From: Planctomycetota bacterium
GTDB lineage: Bacteria; Planctomycetota; Phycisphaerae; WQYP01
Length of the DNA stretch: 57,145 nt
NCBI GenBank assembly: GCA_021808485.1
Contig: JAKBBN010000008.1
Coordinates: 1 to 57,145 of the forward strand
Reading direction: 5' to 3'
The position numbers were made by a program, and so were the translations under genes. Shown one piece after another: positions 17,929 through 27,707 of this stretch (within the stretch, counting starts at the first letter, position 1; each line of letters starts with the position of its first letter). The notes under the pieces are model-generated. The model searched no databases. It saw nothing but the letters and a program-made list of their open reading frames with translations, and was not told the origin of the DNA.

Positions 17929-19527
17929 TCAGACGCCAACAAAGGCGCGAGAGCGATTCACCGCAGCATCTTCAGCGGAAACTTGTTGAATCTTTTCCAC
18001 TGAAGCAAACAGAGTCATACCGTGGGTTGCGCGAATCTTAACCTTAACAATTTGGCCTTCGCATGTCGTAGGCGCATCAAAAACCACAATCTGATCGCAT
18101 GTTGTCCGGCCGGTCATCTGTACAATTTTCAGGCGTTCGCGATCAGGCGATTCGGTGAATGAAGCGTCCGGCGTTTCCCTTTTTTGGGCACTCTTCAACC
18201 CACGAGCCAATGCGGCGCCAAGTTCAATGCGATCACCATGATGTTCATCCGTCGACGGCGCTGCCGGATGAACATCTCCAGTTCCTTTCCAGCCGCTGGG
18301 TCCCTCGCACAGCACCTCCACCTGCGAGTCCACCATTGTCTTATTGGCTTCAAGAATAATTTGATTCTGTAAATCCAGAAGATCGTTGTTCCGACGGCGC
18401 TTTTCATCTTCGGGCACATCATCCGGGTGGCGGCGGATTGCAACGGTTCCGGGCCTCGGCGAATATTTAAAGATGAAACAGTTCTTCAGCCGAACCTTCT
18501 CCAACAAGTCGCGCGTCGCCAGGTAATCCGCCTCGGTTTCCGTCGGGAATCCGACAATAAAATCTCCGGCCAACGCAATTCCCGGCACAATTTGTCTTGC
18601 CCGTTCGACCAGGGACAAATACTGCTCAACGGTGTATCCGCGGTTCATCAGTTTAAGGATGCGATTCGATCCGGACTGCGCCGGCACATGCAAATATGGG
18701 CAAATACGTTTGCATGCGGCCATGACATGGAGAATATCATCACCAAAATCCGCGGGAAAACTCGTGACAAATCGCAGTCGCGGCAAGGAAGGTATCGCCT
18801 CATGCAACTCGTAAAGAAGTTGCGCGAACGTCGTGGTTATTCCATTTGCGGAATCCTTGGCGTGATGCAGATAATGATTGACCGTCTGCCCAAGGAGCGT
18901 AATCTCGCGGGCGCCGGCATCAACAAGTCGGCGGGACTCATCGATAATGGCCTGCGGCGATCGCGACACTTCCGGGCCGCGAGTATAAGGCACCACGCAA
19001 TAGGTGCAGAATTTATTGCACCCCCGCACCACACGAACATAGGCCTGATATTTATTTTCGTGCGGGGAAAAACTGCGGGAAAGATCAAGCGCCTCCAGGC
19101 TGTCGGCGGCGCCCTCCACGGTACCGGACCGCCGGCTTGTGTTGCCCGCCAAGGCCGCCTGCTGTTTGCCCGTCAGGAAGGCATTGTGAAGAAGCATGGG
19201 CAATTTATCCAATTCGCCGGGTCCGCACAAAATATCGACCTGCGGAAGCCTCTTAAGCATCTTCAAACCATCCCGCTCGGCCATGCATCCAAGGACGCCC
19301 ACCACCAGCTCGGGCGATGCGGTTTTGCGAATTTTCATTCGTCCCAGGCGGGAGAGAACCTTATCTTCGGAATGCTGCCTTACGGAACAGGTATTGTACA
19401 GCACCACATCAGCCCCGTCGGGATCCTGGATAAACTCATATCCCAATGCATGCAATTGTCCCCGTACCAGTTCGCTGTCCAATACATTCATCTGACAGCC
19501 AAAGGTTTCAAGGAAAATTTTCTTCAT
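17929..19527 (-). CDS. miaB: tRNA (N6-isopentenyladenosine(37)-C2)-methylthiotransferase MiaB
   Basis: 532 residues. Radical-SAM enzyme that adds a methylthio group to i6A37 of tRNA. N-terminal MTTase domain with three cluster cysteines (FGCQMN, YNTCSVR, GVLGCMAERDG), the radical-SAM CxxxCxxC in GCNKFCTYCVVPYTRG, and a C-terminal TRAM domain. It is longer than the usual 440-475 because about 50 hydrophilic residues interrupt the TRAM domain between LCEGPS and QMTGRTTCDQIVVF. gaggag-like purines upstream are weak (cggag 10 bp before ATG). The surrounding genes are unrelated. Confidence 0.93.
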   Translation of the reverse strand: MKKIFLETFGCQMNVLDSELVRGQLHALGYEFIQDPDGADVVLYNTCSVRQHSEDKVLSRLGRMKIRKTASPELVVGVLGCMAERDGLKMLKRLPQVDILCGPGELDKLPMLLHNAFLTGKQQAALAGNTSRRSGTVEGAADSLEALDLSRSFSPHENKYQAYVRVVRGCNKFCTYCVVPYTRGPEVSRSPQAIIDESRRLVDAGAREITLLGQTVNHYLHHAKDSANGITTTFAQLLYELHEAIPSLPRLRFVTSFPADFGDDILHVMAACKRICPYLHVPAQSGSNRILKLMNRGYTVEQYLSLVERARQIVPGIALAGDFIVGFPTETEADYLATRDLLEKVRLKNCFIFKYSPRPGTVAIRRHPDDVPEDEKRRRNNDLLDLQNQIILEANKTMVDSQVEVLCEGPSGWKGTGDVHPAAPSTDEHHGDRIELGAALARGLKSAQKRETPDASFTESPDRERLKIVQMTGRTTCDQIVVFDAPTTCEGQIVKVKIRATHGMTLFASVEKIQQVSAEDAAVNRSRAFVGV

Positions 19528-19647
19528 TGCAAAAAACTCCGCGCACCCGTTCCACAGGGTTCAAATTCCCTTGAATTATAACGCATTCATCAGACGATGT
19601 CCCTTGCACGAACCGCAGGCTCGCCGCAGCCGAAAGCCCCCAAAAAA

Positions 19648-20952
19648 TCAAAATGCGGTCCCCGCAATCAGTGATAACATCAGCCCGGCTAATCCCATTA
19701 TCGGAATACAGGCAAAACCAAAATAATGCATCAGACCACCGGCCAGATAGGTGCCGGCAACGGTTCCCGCGGCATTGGCGGCGTTATTCAGGCCCTGCGC
19801 CGCCCCCTGGCTCATCGGACTGAGCAACGAGGTAAGTTCCGTTCCAGTGACACTGATAACCGGCCATGACAGTACGATCACCGCAAATGCCAGCATCGCC
19901 GCGGCAGCCATCCATGGACCGCGCGGCAAATAATACAAGGCCGTCATGAATGCAAAGCCGGCCATGCGGGCAATCCGTGCGGCACGGTAAACCGCCGCAT
20001 CCCCGAAGTGCCGGGCCCATCCACCGGCAAGATTATAAAGCAGCACGCCGCAGCCGGCCGCAAGAGCATAGGTGGATGACGTTACGGCCGGTAGAATGCC
20101 GAACGACGATTTGAGAAACAGCGGAAAATAAGCAAAAAAACCGGCAACACCAAGGAAAATAAAGAACCAGGAGATCAAAAACCGGCCAAATTTGGTAGGC
20201 AGGAGTTGTCGGAGGTTCTTGAATCCCGCCACGTTCAGAAATACCGCATGCCGCAACAACCCGCCGCCGAGGAGTTCCACCCGGGTGAAGCGACTGAGCA
20301 CGGAAAAATCCAGTGACAACTTGTGAATCGCGTACTCGTTCCGCGCTATGCGCTTATCCGCCGACGCCCGCGTCCGTAAACTCAGCAATCCCGGGATCAG
20401 CGCCGTCAAAAGCAGACCCGCCCCGGCGAGCAGTCCCACCCGATATCCCGCCGCCGCGAATGCGCCCGCGCAAAACAGCCCCACCACCTGGCCGGTGCCG
20501 TTGAACGTCTGCAGCCAGCCGATTCGCGGTGTCCACTCTTCCCTTGGATGAAATTCGACTACAAACAGCGTCGCGCAAGTGGCCACGGCGGAGCTACCGG
20601 CGCCCATCAACGCCGCCAACATAAGCCACCAGCCCAGCCCATGCATAAACACAAACAGCGTCAGGCAGATCGCTTCAACCAGCAATCCGCCGCAGAACAC
20701 CGTGCGAAATATTTTGCGCGTTTCCGCCAGCCTCCCCCACAGCGGGCTGCTCAGTGCCCCCACATTAAACGCCCCCATGACATAACCGACAACGGCGAGT
20801 TGGTGGGATACGGCCGCCATCATCAGCGGCAGCAGAACCGGTATCAGGCCGGAGGAAACCGCCCCAAGAAGTGCGTACGCCGCATACCATGGTTGTATCC
20901 ATCGCCGCGGGCCGCCGAGAATCTGCCATACAGTCTTTTCCAAACCGTTCAT
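19648..20952 (-). CDS. major facilitator superfamily transporter
   Basis: 434 residues with about 12 hydrophobic spans. The first half has GAFNVGALSSPLWGRLAETRK, the MFS motif A-like cytoplasmic loop; the halves are joined by a basic linker around 205-260 (ASADKRIARNE... ). It lies in the inner membrane. No substrate-specific motif or adjacent enzyme indicates a solute. Proximity to mrdA, 222 bp away in divergent orientation, is not informative. Confidence 0.82.
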   Translation of the reverse strand: MNGLEKTVWQILGGPRRWIQPWYAAYALLGAVSSGLIPVLLPLMMAAVSHQLAVVGYVMGAFNVGALSSPLWGRLAETRKIFRTVFCGGLLVEAICLTLFVFMHGLGWWLMLAALMGAGSSAVATCATLFVVEFHPREEWTPRIGWLQTFNGTGQVVGLFCAGAFAAAGYRVGLLAGAGLLLTALIPGLLSLRTRASADKRIARNEYAIHKLSLDFSVLSRFTRVELLGGGLLRHAVFLNVAGFKNLRQLLPTKFGRFLISWFFIFLGVAGFFAYFPLFLKSSFGILPAVTSSTYALAAGCGVLLYNLAGGWARHFGDAAVYRAARIARMAGFAFMTALYYLPRGPWMAAAAMLAFAVIVLSWPVISVTGTELTSLLSPMSQGAAQGLNNAANAAGTVAGTYLAGGLMHYFGFACIPIMGLAGLMLSLIAGTAF

Positions 20953-21174
20953 AACTGATTCTTAGCGACTGGGAACTGATTTTGCAAATTCCCGGCCTGC
21001 AACCGCCGTTCTTACGTTCTTAACCGGGCAGCCCCGCCGGCAGACACCTGCACGGAATATTGTCCAGCCGGATTCTTTGAATAATATGCGCAAGCCCGAT
21101 ATGCTCAAATACCAGCGGCGAACCGGGATGGCCGGCGGGCCGGTATTTCTGGTTCATGCGGATCAAATGACCTG

Positions 21175-23235
21175 ATGCTGAAACGGCGACTTATTTTTCT
21201 GCTTGGCATGGCGCTGCTGGCGGTTGTAATCGTGGGAGCCCGACTGGCGGTTTTGCAGATCGCGCAGGCAAAATTCTGGCAGGAGCAGGCCCGGCGGTTT
21301 AATTACCGGCACTTCGTCATTCCAACCACCCGCGGATCAATTGTAGACCGCAACGGCGTGGTTCTGGCGATGGAGGAGCCCTGTTATAATCTGGCCATTG
21401 AATACCAGGCGATGAACCGCGACGATCATTGGGTGACGGCGTGCGCCCTTCAGGAGTTGCGCCGGCGCTATCCTGGAAACGTGCGCGCCATCATCGCGCA
21501 TCTTCCCGCACAACGGCGAAAAATCGCCATGGAACTCCGCCGTCTTCCACAATCTTTGGCCCGGATATGCCATATTCCGCTGCGAAAAATTCTGCACAGC
21601 TTTGATCTAATCCGCCAGCGCATGCAACTGCTGAGGCAGGATGTTTGGACCCTGCGTTACAGCCATCACAATGCGACCCAGGCGGATGAATCACCCGCCG
21701 AGGTGTTGAGCCAGATTGCACAAGCCGGACATCTGGACCTGATCGAAGCCCATGAAGCTCACACGATTATTCCGGACATATCCAATACCGTTGCGTTTTA
21801 CTTCAAAAAGCACGCTTCCCTGTTTCCGGGCCTGGTTATAGAAGCAGGCACCCATCGCGTGTACCCCATGAATTCCGTGGCCGCTCAAATCATCGGCACC
21901 ATGCGGCAGGCCGGTCCGAACGCGATCCGCCGTAATCCTTTTGTTCTTCCGGAGCTTATGCCCGATTCGCTGCGGGATACTCCCGGCAATCTTGCCGGAC
22001 TTCTGCCGGGCGACAGGATCGGGGCATCGGGCGTGGAACTTGCCGCGGACAACGCCTTGCGTGGCCGCCGGGGCGTTAAGCTCATCAGCCTGAATGGCCG
22101 GGTGGTGCAGGCGGATACACGTCCGCCGATACCGGGAAAGACCGTCCGCCTGATGATTGATGCACGTCTGACGCAAACGCTTCAGCGGCAGCTTTTGAAT
22201 CCGGCCGACGGTCTGCTTAATTTCGGCGGATTCATGCACCATTGCGCCGTGGTGGTCATATCCATTCGCACCGGAAATGTGCTGCTGATGCTTTCCTTGC
22301 CTTCGTACAATGCCAACACCTACCACAAGGACTTTAATACCCTGGCAACGGATAATGCGTTTCCGCTGATCAATCGCGCGATTGACAGTCCGTATCCGCC
22401 GGGAAGCATTGTCAAGCCGATTGAGGCCACCTTCGCCTGCCTTGACGGCGTCATTACGCCGCATTCGGTTATCAACTGCGGCGCCTATTTTTTCCCCGGC
22501 CATCCGAATGTATTCCGCAATTGGACTTACCCCGCGGCGCCCGGCCCGCTGACGCTGAAGGATGCCATCGAACAGTCATGCGACACTTATTTTTACCGCG
22601 TGGGCATGGATCTGGGTCTTGATCGCCTGGTGGCGGGATATCGCTCATACGGATTGGGAAGTCCGACGGGAGTCGGACTTGGCGATGAAATTGGTGGTTA
22701 TTTACCCCCGGTCGGGGCCAATTCCAATCGTCCTCCGGATCGCACCAATGCGATTTTTATGGGCATCGGGCAAGGTCCTTTTGCCGTTACGCCCCTTCAA
22801 ATGGCCAATGCGTATACCGCCATGCTTCGGGGCGGGCTCTGGGAAAGCCCACATCTTATTTCCGGCGTGCCGCGGCTGCCTGCACACCGAACGTTGATTG
22901 ATATGTCCGCGATGCCTGTGATCAAACGCGGCATGTATCTGGTGGTGCACGGTCCCAACGGCACAGCCCCCATATTGAACATGCGCCTGCCCGTTGCGGG
23001 AAAAACCGGCACCGCGCAAATGCATAAAATTGTGATGGTTGACGGCCGAAAAAAACTGCTGCGCGGTGACGATGCGTGGTTTGCCGGGTACGCGCCGGCC
23101 AATGCACCACGCTACGCGTTCGCGGCGGTTGTGGATATGGGCGGGGACGGCGGAAAATTCGCCGGACCGGTGGTTCGCCAATGCCTGCTGGATATGGAGC
23201 ATGCCGGCTACCTGCCGGCCGTGGATTTGCATTGA
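21175..23235 (+). CDS. mrdA: penicillin-binding protein 2 (elongation transpeptidase)
   Basis: 686 residues. One N-terminal membrane anchor (about 5-25), dimerisation domain starting at TTRGSIVDRNG, then the transpeptidase. Active-site motifs are S411-I-V-K414 (PPGSIVKP), S468-C-D470 and K610-T-G. It cross-links peptidoglycan during elongation, in complex with RodA, whose gene follows 134 bp on. The ATG overlaps by one base the stop of a short upstream frame (TGATG). No mreBCD genes are next to it in this window. This and the amidase at 9307 argue for a genuine peptidoglycan wall. Confidence 0.93.
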   Translation: MLKRRLIFLLGMALLAVVIVGARLAVLQIAQAKFWQEQARRFNYRHFVIPTTRGSIVDRNGVVLAMEEPCYNLAIEYQAMNRDDHWVTACALQELRRRYPGNVRAIIAHLPAQRRKIAMELRRLPQSLARICHIPLRKILHSFDLIRQRMQLLRQDVWTLRYSHHNATQADESPAEVLSQIAQAGHLDLIEAHEAHTIIPDISNTVAFYFKKHASLFPGLVIEAGTHRVYPMNSVAAQIIGTMRQAGPNAIRRNPFVLPELMPDSLRDTPGNLAGLLPGDRIGASGVELAADNALRGRRGVKLISLNGRVVQADTRPPIPGKTVRLMIDARLTQTLQRQLLNPADGLLNFGGFMHHCAVVVISIRTGNVLLMLSLPSYNANTYHKDFNTLATDNAFPLINRAIDSPYPPGSIVKPIEATFACLDGVITPHSVINCGAYFFPGHPNVFRNWTYPAAPGPLTLKDAIEQSCDTYFYRVGMDLGLDRLVAGYRSYGLGSPTGVGLGDEIGGYLPPVGANSNRPPDRTNAIFMGIGQGPFAVTPLQMANAYTAMLRGGLWESPHLISGVPRLPAHRTLIDMSAMPVIKRGMYLVVHGPNGTAPILNMRLPVAGKTGTAQMHKIVMVDGRKKLLRGDDAWFAGYAPANAPRYAFAAVVDMGGDGGKFAGPVVRQCLLDMEHAGYLPAVDLH

Positions 23236-23369
23236 AATTATTCGGCGACCGCCGGCGATTGGCGGGCCGGCAATAGTGCTGGCGATTCACGCCCCGCATG
23301 GTATTCTGTAAACCGGCACCGGCGGAAGGGCGACTTCCGACACGAGATTTGATTTTGGAACCAGCCCCG

Positions 23370-24560
23370 ATGAATATATTTCAACGGCAGAGCAATCAAT
23401 CAGTACAAGGCAGGGTACAGACCTCCCTGCTCGACAAATTATGGAGTCAGATTCTGCCGGAGCTTTTGCGCACGCGAATCTCCTGGCTTTTTCTGCTTAC
23501 CATCGCGCTGCTCTCCGTGGCCAGCCTTGCAGCCGTGCATGTATGCGGCCCCCGGCTTTTTATCCGGCAGGAAATACATCTGGGAGTGGGTATCGTGATC
23601 CTGCTCACCGCGCTGATTCCGGATTATCGCAAAATCGGGGCCGCCTCAATCGCCATTTACGGCATTGCGTGCGTCCTGCTTTTGGCGGTTTTATTTTCAC
23701 CGGCGGTCAAGGGCAGTCACCGCTGGTTTATTCTGCCGGGGGGCGTTGATTTTCAACCCAGCGAACTGGCCAAACTCGCTTTCGTGCTGACGGTCGCCTG
23801 GACGCTGCGGATGCATCGTGAATGCCGCGATTTACGAAAACTACTGGTACCCTTTGGCCTCATGATTATTCCCATGTGCCTGATTCTGGTTGAAAGCGAT
23901 CTGGGTACGGCATTGCTTTTCCCCCCGGTGCTTTACGCCATGCTGATTGCGGCGGGCGCCCGTTTCCGCCACCTGATCGCCATCGCCCTGATTGCCCTGG
24001 CGGCCGCACCATGGACCTACACATTTCTCAAGCCCTACCAAAAGCAAAGGATTATTGCGCTGTTCACGCATGGAAAGCCCACAAAAGCCCAGCTTCACGG
24101 AAATTTATACCAGAAACAGCAGAGTGAAATTGCCGCCGGCAGCGGCGCGTTGTTCGGACGCGGACTTTCCGGCGCGGATGAAATTCATCATGGCCTGCTG
24201 CCGGAAGCGGCCAACGACTTCATTTTTGCGGTTGTCGGCAGCCAATGGGGGTTTGTGGGTGACATTGCCATCCTGTCGCTCTACCTGCTGTTTTTTGCGG
24301 CATGTCTGGAGATCGCCGGCAATTCCGCCGATCCTTTTGCACGGCTTCTGGTGGTCGGGTTGGCCTCCATGATCATGCTTCAAGCCGCCATTAATGTCGC
24401 CATGACCACCGGACTGATACCCGTGGTCGGCATTACGCTGCCGTTTATGTCCTATGGCGGCAGTGCCGTCGCCGCGGATATGCTGGCCACGTCATTGATT
24501 CTCAATGTCGCAATGCGTGAAAGGCGGCATCGTTCCGCTCTCGGACTCCCGACGCCATAG
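23370..24560 (+). CDS. rodA: rod-shape-determining protein RodA (SEDS glycosyltransferase)
   Basis: 396 residues, with about 10 membrane spans. SEDS-family signatures include GSHRWF, FQPSELAKLAFVLTVAW, VESDLGTALLF and the C-terminal GLIPVVGITLPFMSYGGSA. RodA polymerises lipid II glycan strands in partnership with PBP2. The ATG at 23370 starts a plausible short cytoplasmic N-terminus (MNIFQRQSNQ); an in-frame ATG at 23298 lies in the intergenic region and looks less likely. Placement directly after mrdA fits the usual pair. Confidence 0.93.
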   Translation: MNIFQRQSNQSVQGRVQTSLLDKLWSQILPELLRTRISWLFLLTIALLSVASLAAVHVCGPRLFIRQEIHLGVGIVILLTALIPDYRKIGAASIAIYGIACVLLLAVLFSPAVKGSHRWFILPGGVDFQPSELAKLAFVLTVAWTLRMHRECRDLRKLLVPFGLMIIPMCLILVESDLGTALLFPPVLYAMLIAAGARFRHLIAIALIALAAAPWTYTFLKPYQKQRIIALFTHGKPTKAQLHGNLYQKQQSEIAAGSGALFGRGLSGADEIHHGLLPEAANDFIFAVVGSQWGFVGDIAILSLYLLFFAACLEIAGNSADPFARLLVVGLASMIMLQAAINVAMTTGLIPVVGITLPFMSYGGSAVAADMLATSLILNVAMRERRHRSALGLPTP

Positions 24561-24650
24561 CCCGCAATCATGTCACGAGACAAATGCTGTTCGACCGCGG
24601 CATTTTAAGGTTCTGCACGGTCCGGACGCATCACATCAAATCCGGAGGTT

Positions 24651-27600
24651 TCACACAATAGAATTATCCGTCCGAACCCGGTGCACGATTGCCAGCAGCG
24701 CCGGAAGTATGATCAGAGTCAGCGGCAACTGAAACAACAGCCCGGTAATAATCGCGATTGCCAATGGTTGTTGCATCTGCGCGCCCTGTCCCATTCCCAG
24801 CGCCAGCGGCATCAGTGCAAGAATGGCCGCCAGCGTGGTCATGGCAATGGGACGCATTCGATTCTTCCCCGCGGTTATCAACCGGGTGGAAACCGATTTT
24901 TCATGCCGCATTTCGTGCACCTCGGAATAGTAGAATATCGCCACTTCCGTCACAATTCCCACCACCATGGTCATGCCCATCATGGATGAAACATTCAATT
25001 CCGTATGTGTTGCCCACAGGCCGAGGAACACGGTTGCCAACGCCAGCAGGGGAATGGCCAGCAGGGCCAGCGCGACACGAAAATGTTCGTATAAAAAAAG
25101 CAGAACAATGAAAACCAGCAGGACCGCGGAAATCATCACGATCAGCAGTCCGTGAAATGCGATCTGCTGTTGCCGGTAAAGCCCCCCAAGCTCGTAATAT
25201 ACCCCGGGGTCAAACATACCCGGACGGCGCAGAACCCGCTTCACCGCGGCCACGGTCGATCCCATGTCGCGACCGCTGATCCGGGCCTTTACCGCCACCA
25301 TCCGCTTCAGATTATCGCGCATTATTTCCCGCTGCCCCTGCAGAATCCGCAGCTTGGCCACCATTTTCAGTGGAAACACATGGCCGTCCGGCGCACGCAG
25401 TAAAAGGTTGCCGATATCACGAATCGTCGCCCGCCTGCTATGGGGAATCCAGACGCGTACGCCTATCATCTGCGGTCCCCGCTGAATATGGGTTGTCACC
25501 GTTCCCGACAGGTATTCCGACAGACGCCGCGTAATGGATCCTGCCGTCATGCCCTGCACGGCGGCCCCTACCCGGTTTATGCGTATATCCAGGGCATCAC
25601 CGGCCAATACGATCCCGCTGCGAGCCTCCACCACTCCTCGAACCTTTTCAATCGCGGCTTTCACACGCCGGGCCTCCCGGTCCAATTCATGGCTTGAATT
25701 GGAAAAGATCTTGATTTCAATCGGCTGCGGCACGGCCGTAAGGTCGCCGATGAGATCCTGCATCATCTGTGCGGTTTCAATTTTCAATCCCGGAACACGC
25801 TGGTGTATCCGTCGGCGGATGGCGGTCATGATCCGATTGATTCCCGGACGCGGCATGGGTTTTAACCGAACGAAGAAATCCCCGGTATACGGTTCCGTCA
25901 ACCCGCCGCCAAGCTGAAGACCGGTGCGGCGGGAAAAGGTATCCACCCATTTGTCGGCCAGCAATATCCGTTCCACAAGCATCAGCATTCGATTGGTTTC
26001 GTGCAGTGAAGTCCCGGGTTTGGCCACGTAATCCAGGATAAACCCACCTTCGTCCATGCGCGGCATAAACCCTGATCCGGTGTTTTGCCAGCCCAGCCAT
26101 CCGGCAAAAAGCAGCGGAATAACGATCAACAGCAGTATCCATGGGTCGCGCAGAATCCGGATCATATTGCGTTCGTAAACGCGGTGACACCATTTGGTGA
26201 ACCGGCCGTCTTCTTTCCGGCGTGCATCTTTTGTTGTCAGCAGTCGGGCCGTTAGAACCGGCACCGCCAGCCATGCCACCAGAAACGAAATGAACAGGCC
26301 CGCCGCCATGGTAAGCGACAACGCCTTGAAAAAGGCGCCCGTGACGCCGGAAAGAAACGCCAGCGGCGCAAAGATGATCATGGTTGATGCCGAGGATCCC
26401 GTCAGCGGTCGGGTGAACTCCCGTGTCGCCAGCATAATGCGATCTTTATGGTCGGATTGCCCCCCTTCCTGCAGCCGGCGAACAATGTGCTCCACCATGA
26501 CGATGGCATCATCAATAATCAATCCCACGGCCGCCGCCATTCCGCCAAGCGTCATGATATTGAAGCTCATGTGCAGCAGATACAGGAGTAAAATTGTAAC
26601 GGAGAGTACTGCCGGAACGCACAGCGCCGCAATCAGCGTAATCTTCCAGTTCCGCAGAAACACGAGCAACACAACAATGGCCAGCAGCACGCCCACAATC
26701 ACCGCATCGCGTACCGAGACCGCGGAGGCCAGGATCAACTGGCTCTGATTGTACCAGGTGGCAATGTGCACCCCGTGCGGAAGATCCGGCCTGTATGCAT
26801 CAAGCTTTGCAGTGATACGCCGGGCGATGCGCACTGTATTGCCCCCCGGCTGCTGAAATACCTGCAGCAGCACCGCGTTTTGACCATCGGCCGTCACCCG
26901 GATCCATTGCGGCCGGGTGGACTTTTCCACTTTGGCCACATCGGCAAGCCGTACGATTCCGTTTGATCCGTATCGCAAGATCGTCGCGCTGATCTGATGC
27001 AGACTTTTGAACCGCGTATCGGAAATAATCAGGTATAGTTGATCATGATCTTCCATTTTTCCCACGGAGGTGAGCACGTTTGACGTTGAAAGCGCCCGGG
27101 AAACCGCGCCAAGCGTCAGTCCATAGGCCTGCAATCTGCCCGGATTCACCACGATCCGGTATTCCTCCACCGCACCGCCCTGCACCTGAACGCGGGCCAC
27201 TCCCTGAACGCTGGTCAACAGTGTCCGCAGTTTGAATTCCGCGATGTACCGCAATTTCACCAGGGAAAGCGTTTTGGACGTAAGGCTGTAGCCCAGTACG
27301 GGAAAGTTGGTAGTGTCCATCCGTTTGGCGCGATAGGTTGTTCCCGGCGGCAATCTGGCAAGAATACCGTCGATTTGCGATTGCACCTGCAGCAATGCCC
27401 GGGCCATATCGCTGCCCCAGGCGAAATTAACGATTACCTCCGCACTACCCCGGCTCGTGGTTGACTTAACTCCGCGCACTCCCGGAATGCTCCGCAATGC
27501 TTCTTCCACCGGATAGGTAACAGCCACTGCCATGCGATTTGCAGGCCGGTCACCCGCGTCAACGCTTACTTCAATTCGTGGAAAACTGACCTGCGGAAAC

Positions 27601-27707
27601 AATGACACAGGCAACGAGAAGCCGGCCAATGCCCCGCCTATCGCCAGCATCAGGATCAGGAAGAGAATGGAACGCGTGTGGGAGTGTATCCAGGCAGTGA
27701 AATTCAT
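24651..27707 (-). CDS. efflux RND transporter permease
   Basis: 1018 residues, with the internal duplication of RND pumps: TM1 at about 12-32, a large periplasmic loop, five spans near 335-490, TM7 near 530, a second large loop, and five spans at the end. TM4 has VGLIIDDAIVMVEH, the proton-relay Asp pair of the AcrB-like (HAE) group and not the heavy-metal LDFG/DGAVV form, while the periplasmic region VQGVARVQVQGGAVEEY is closer to metal-type pumps. Its ATG overlaps the adaptor stop by four bases (ATGA). It is the last gene of a minus-strand unit with adaptor, TolC-like channel and two-component system. The substrate is not certain; see the metal-related signs in the neighbours. Confidence 0.92.
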   Translation of the reverse strand: MNFTAWIHSHTRSILFLILMLAIGGALAGFSLPVSLFPQVSFPRIEVSVDAGDRPANRMAVAVTYPVEEALRSIPGVRGVKSTTSRGSAEVIVNFAWGSDMARALLQVQSQIDGILARLPPGTTYRAKRMDTTNFPVLGYSLTSKTLSLVKLRYIAEFKLRTLLTSVQGVARVQVQGGAVEEYRIVVNPGRLQAYGLTLGAVSRALSTSNVLTSVGKMEDHDQLYLIISDTRFKSLHQISATILRYGSNGIVRLADVAKVEKSTRPQWIRVTADGQNAVLLQVFQQPGGNTVRIARRITAKLDAYRPDLPHGVHIATWYNQSQLILASAVSVRDAVIVGVLLAIVVLLVFLRNWKITLIAALCVPAVLSVTILLLYLLHMSFNIMTLGGMAAAVGLIIDDAIVMVEHIVRRLQEGGQSDHKDRIMLATREFTRPLTGSSASTMIIFAPLAFLSGVTGAFFKALSLTMAAGLFISFLVAWLAVPVLTARLLTTKDARRKEDGRFTKWCHRVYERNMIRILRDPWILLLIVIPLLFAGWLGWQNTGSGFMPRMDEGGFILDYVAKPGTSLHETNRMLMLVERILLADKWVDTFSRRTGLQLGGGLTEPYTGDFFVRLKPMPRPGINRIMTAIRRRIHQRVPGLKIETAQMMQDLIGDLTAVPQPIEIKIFSNSSHELDREARRVKAAIEKVRGVVEARSGIVLAGDALDIRINRVGAAVQGMTAGSITRRLSEYLSGTVTTHIQRGPQMIGVRVWIPHSRRATIRDIGNLLLRAPDGHVFPLKMVAKLRILQGQREIMRDNLKRMVAVKARISGRDMGSTVAAVKRVLRRPGMFDPGVYYELGGLYRQQQIAFHGLLIVMISAVLLVFIVLLFLYEHFRVALALLAIPLLALATVFLGLWATHTELNVSSMMGMTMVVGIVTEVAIFYYSEVHEMRHEKSVSTRLITAGKNRMRPIAMTTLAAILALMPLALGMGQGAQMQQPLAIAIITGLLFQLPLTLIILPALLAIVHRVRTDNSIV

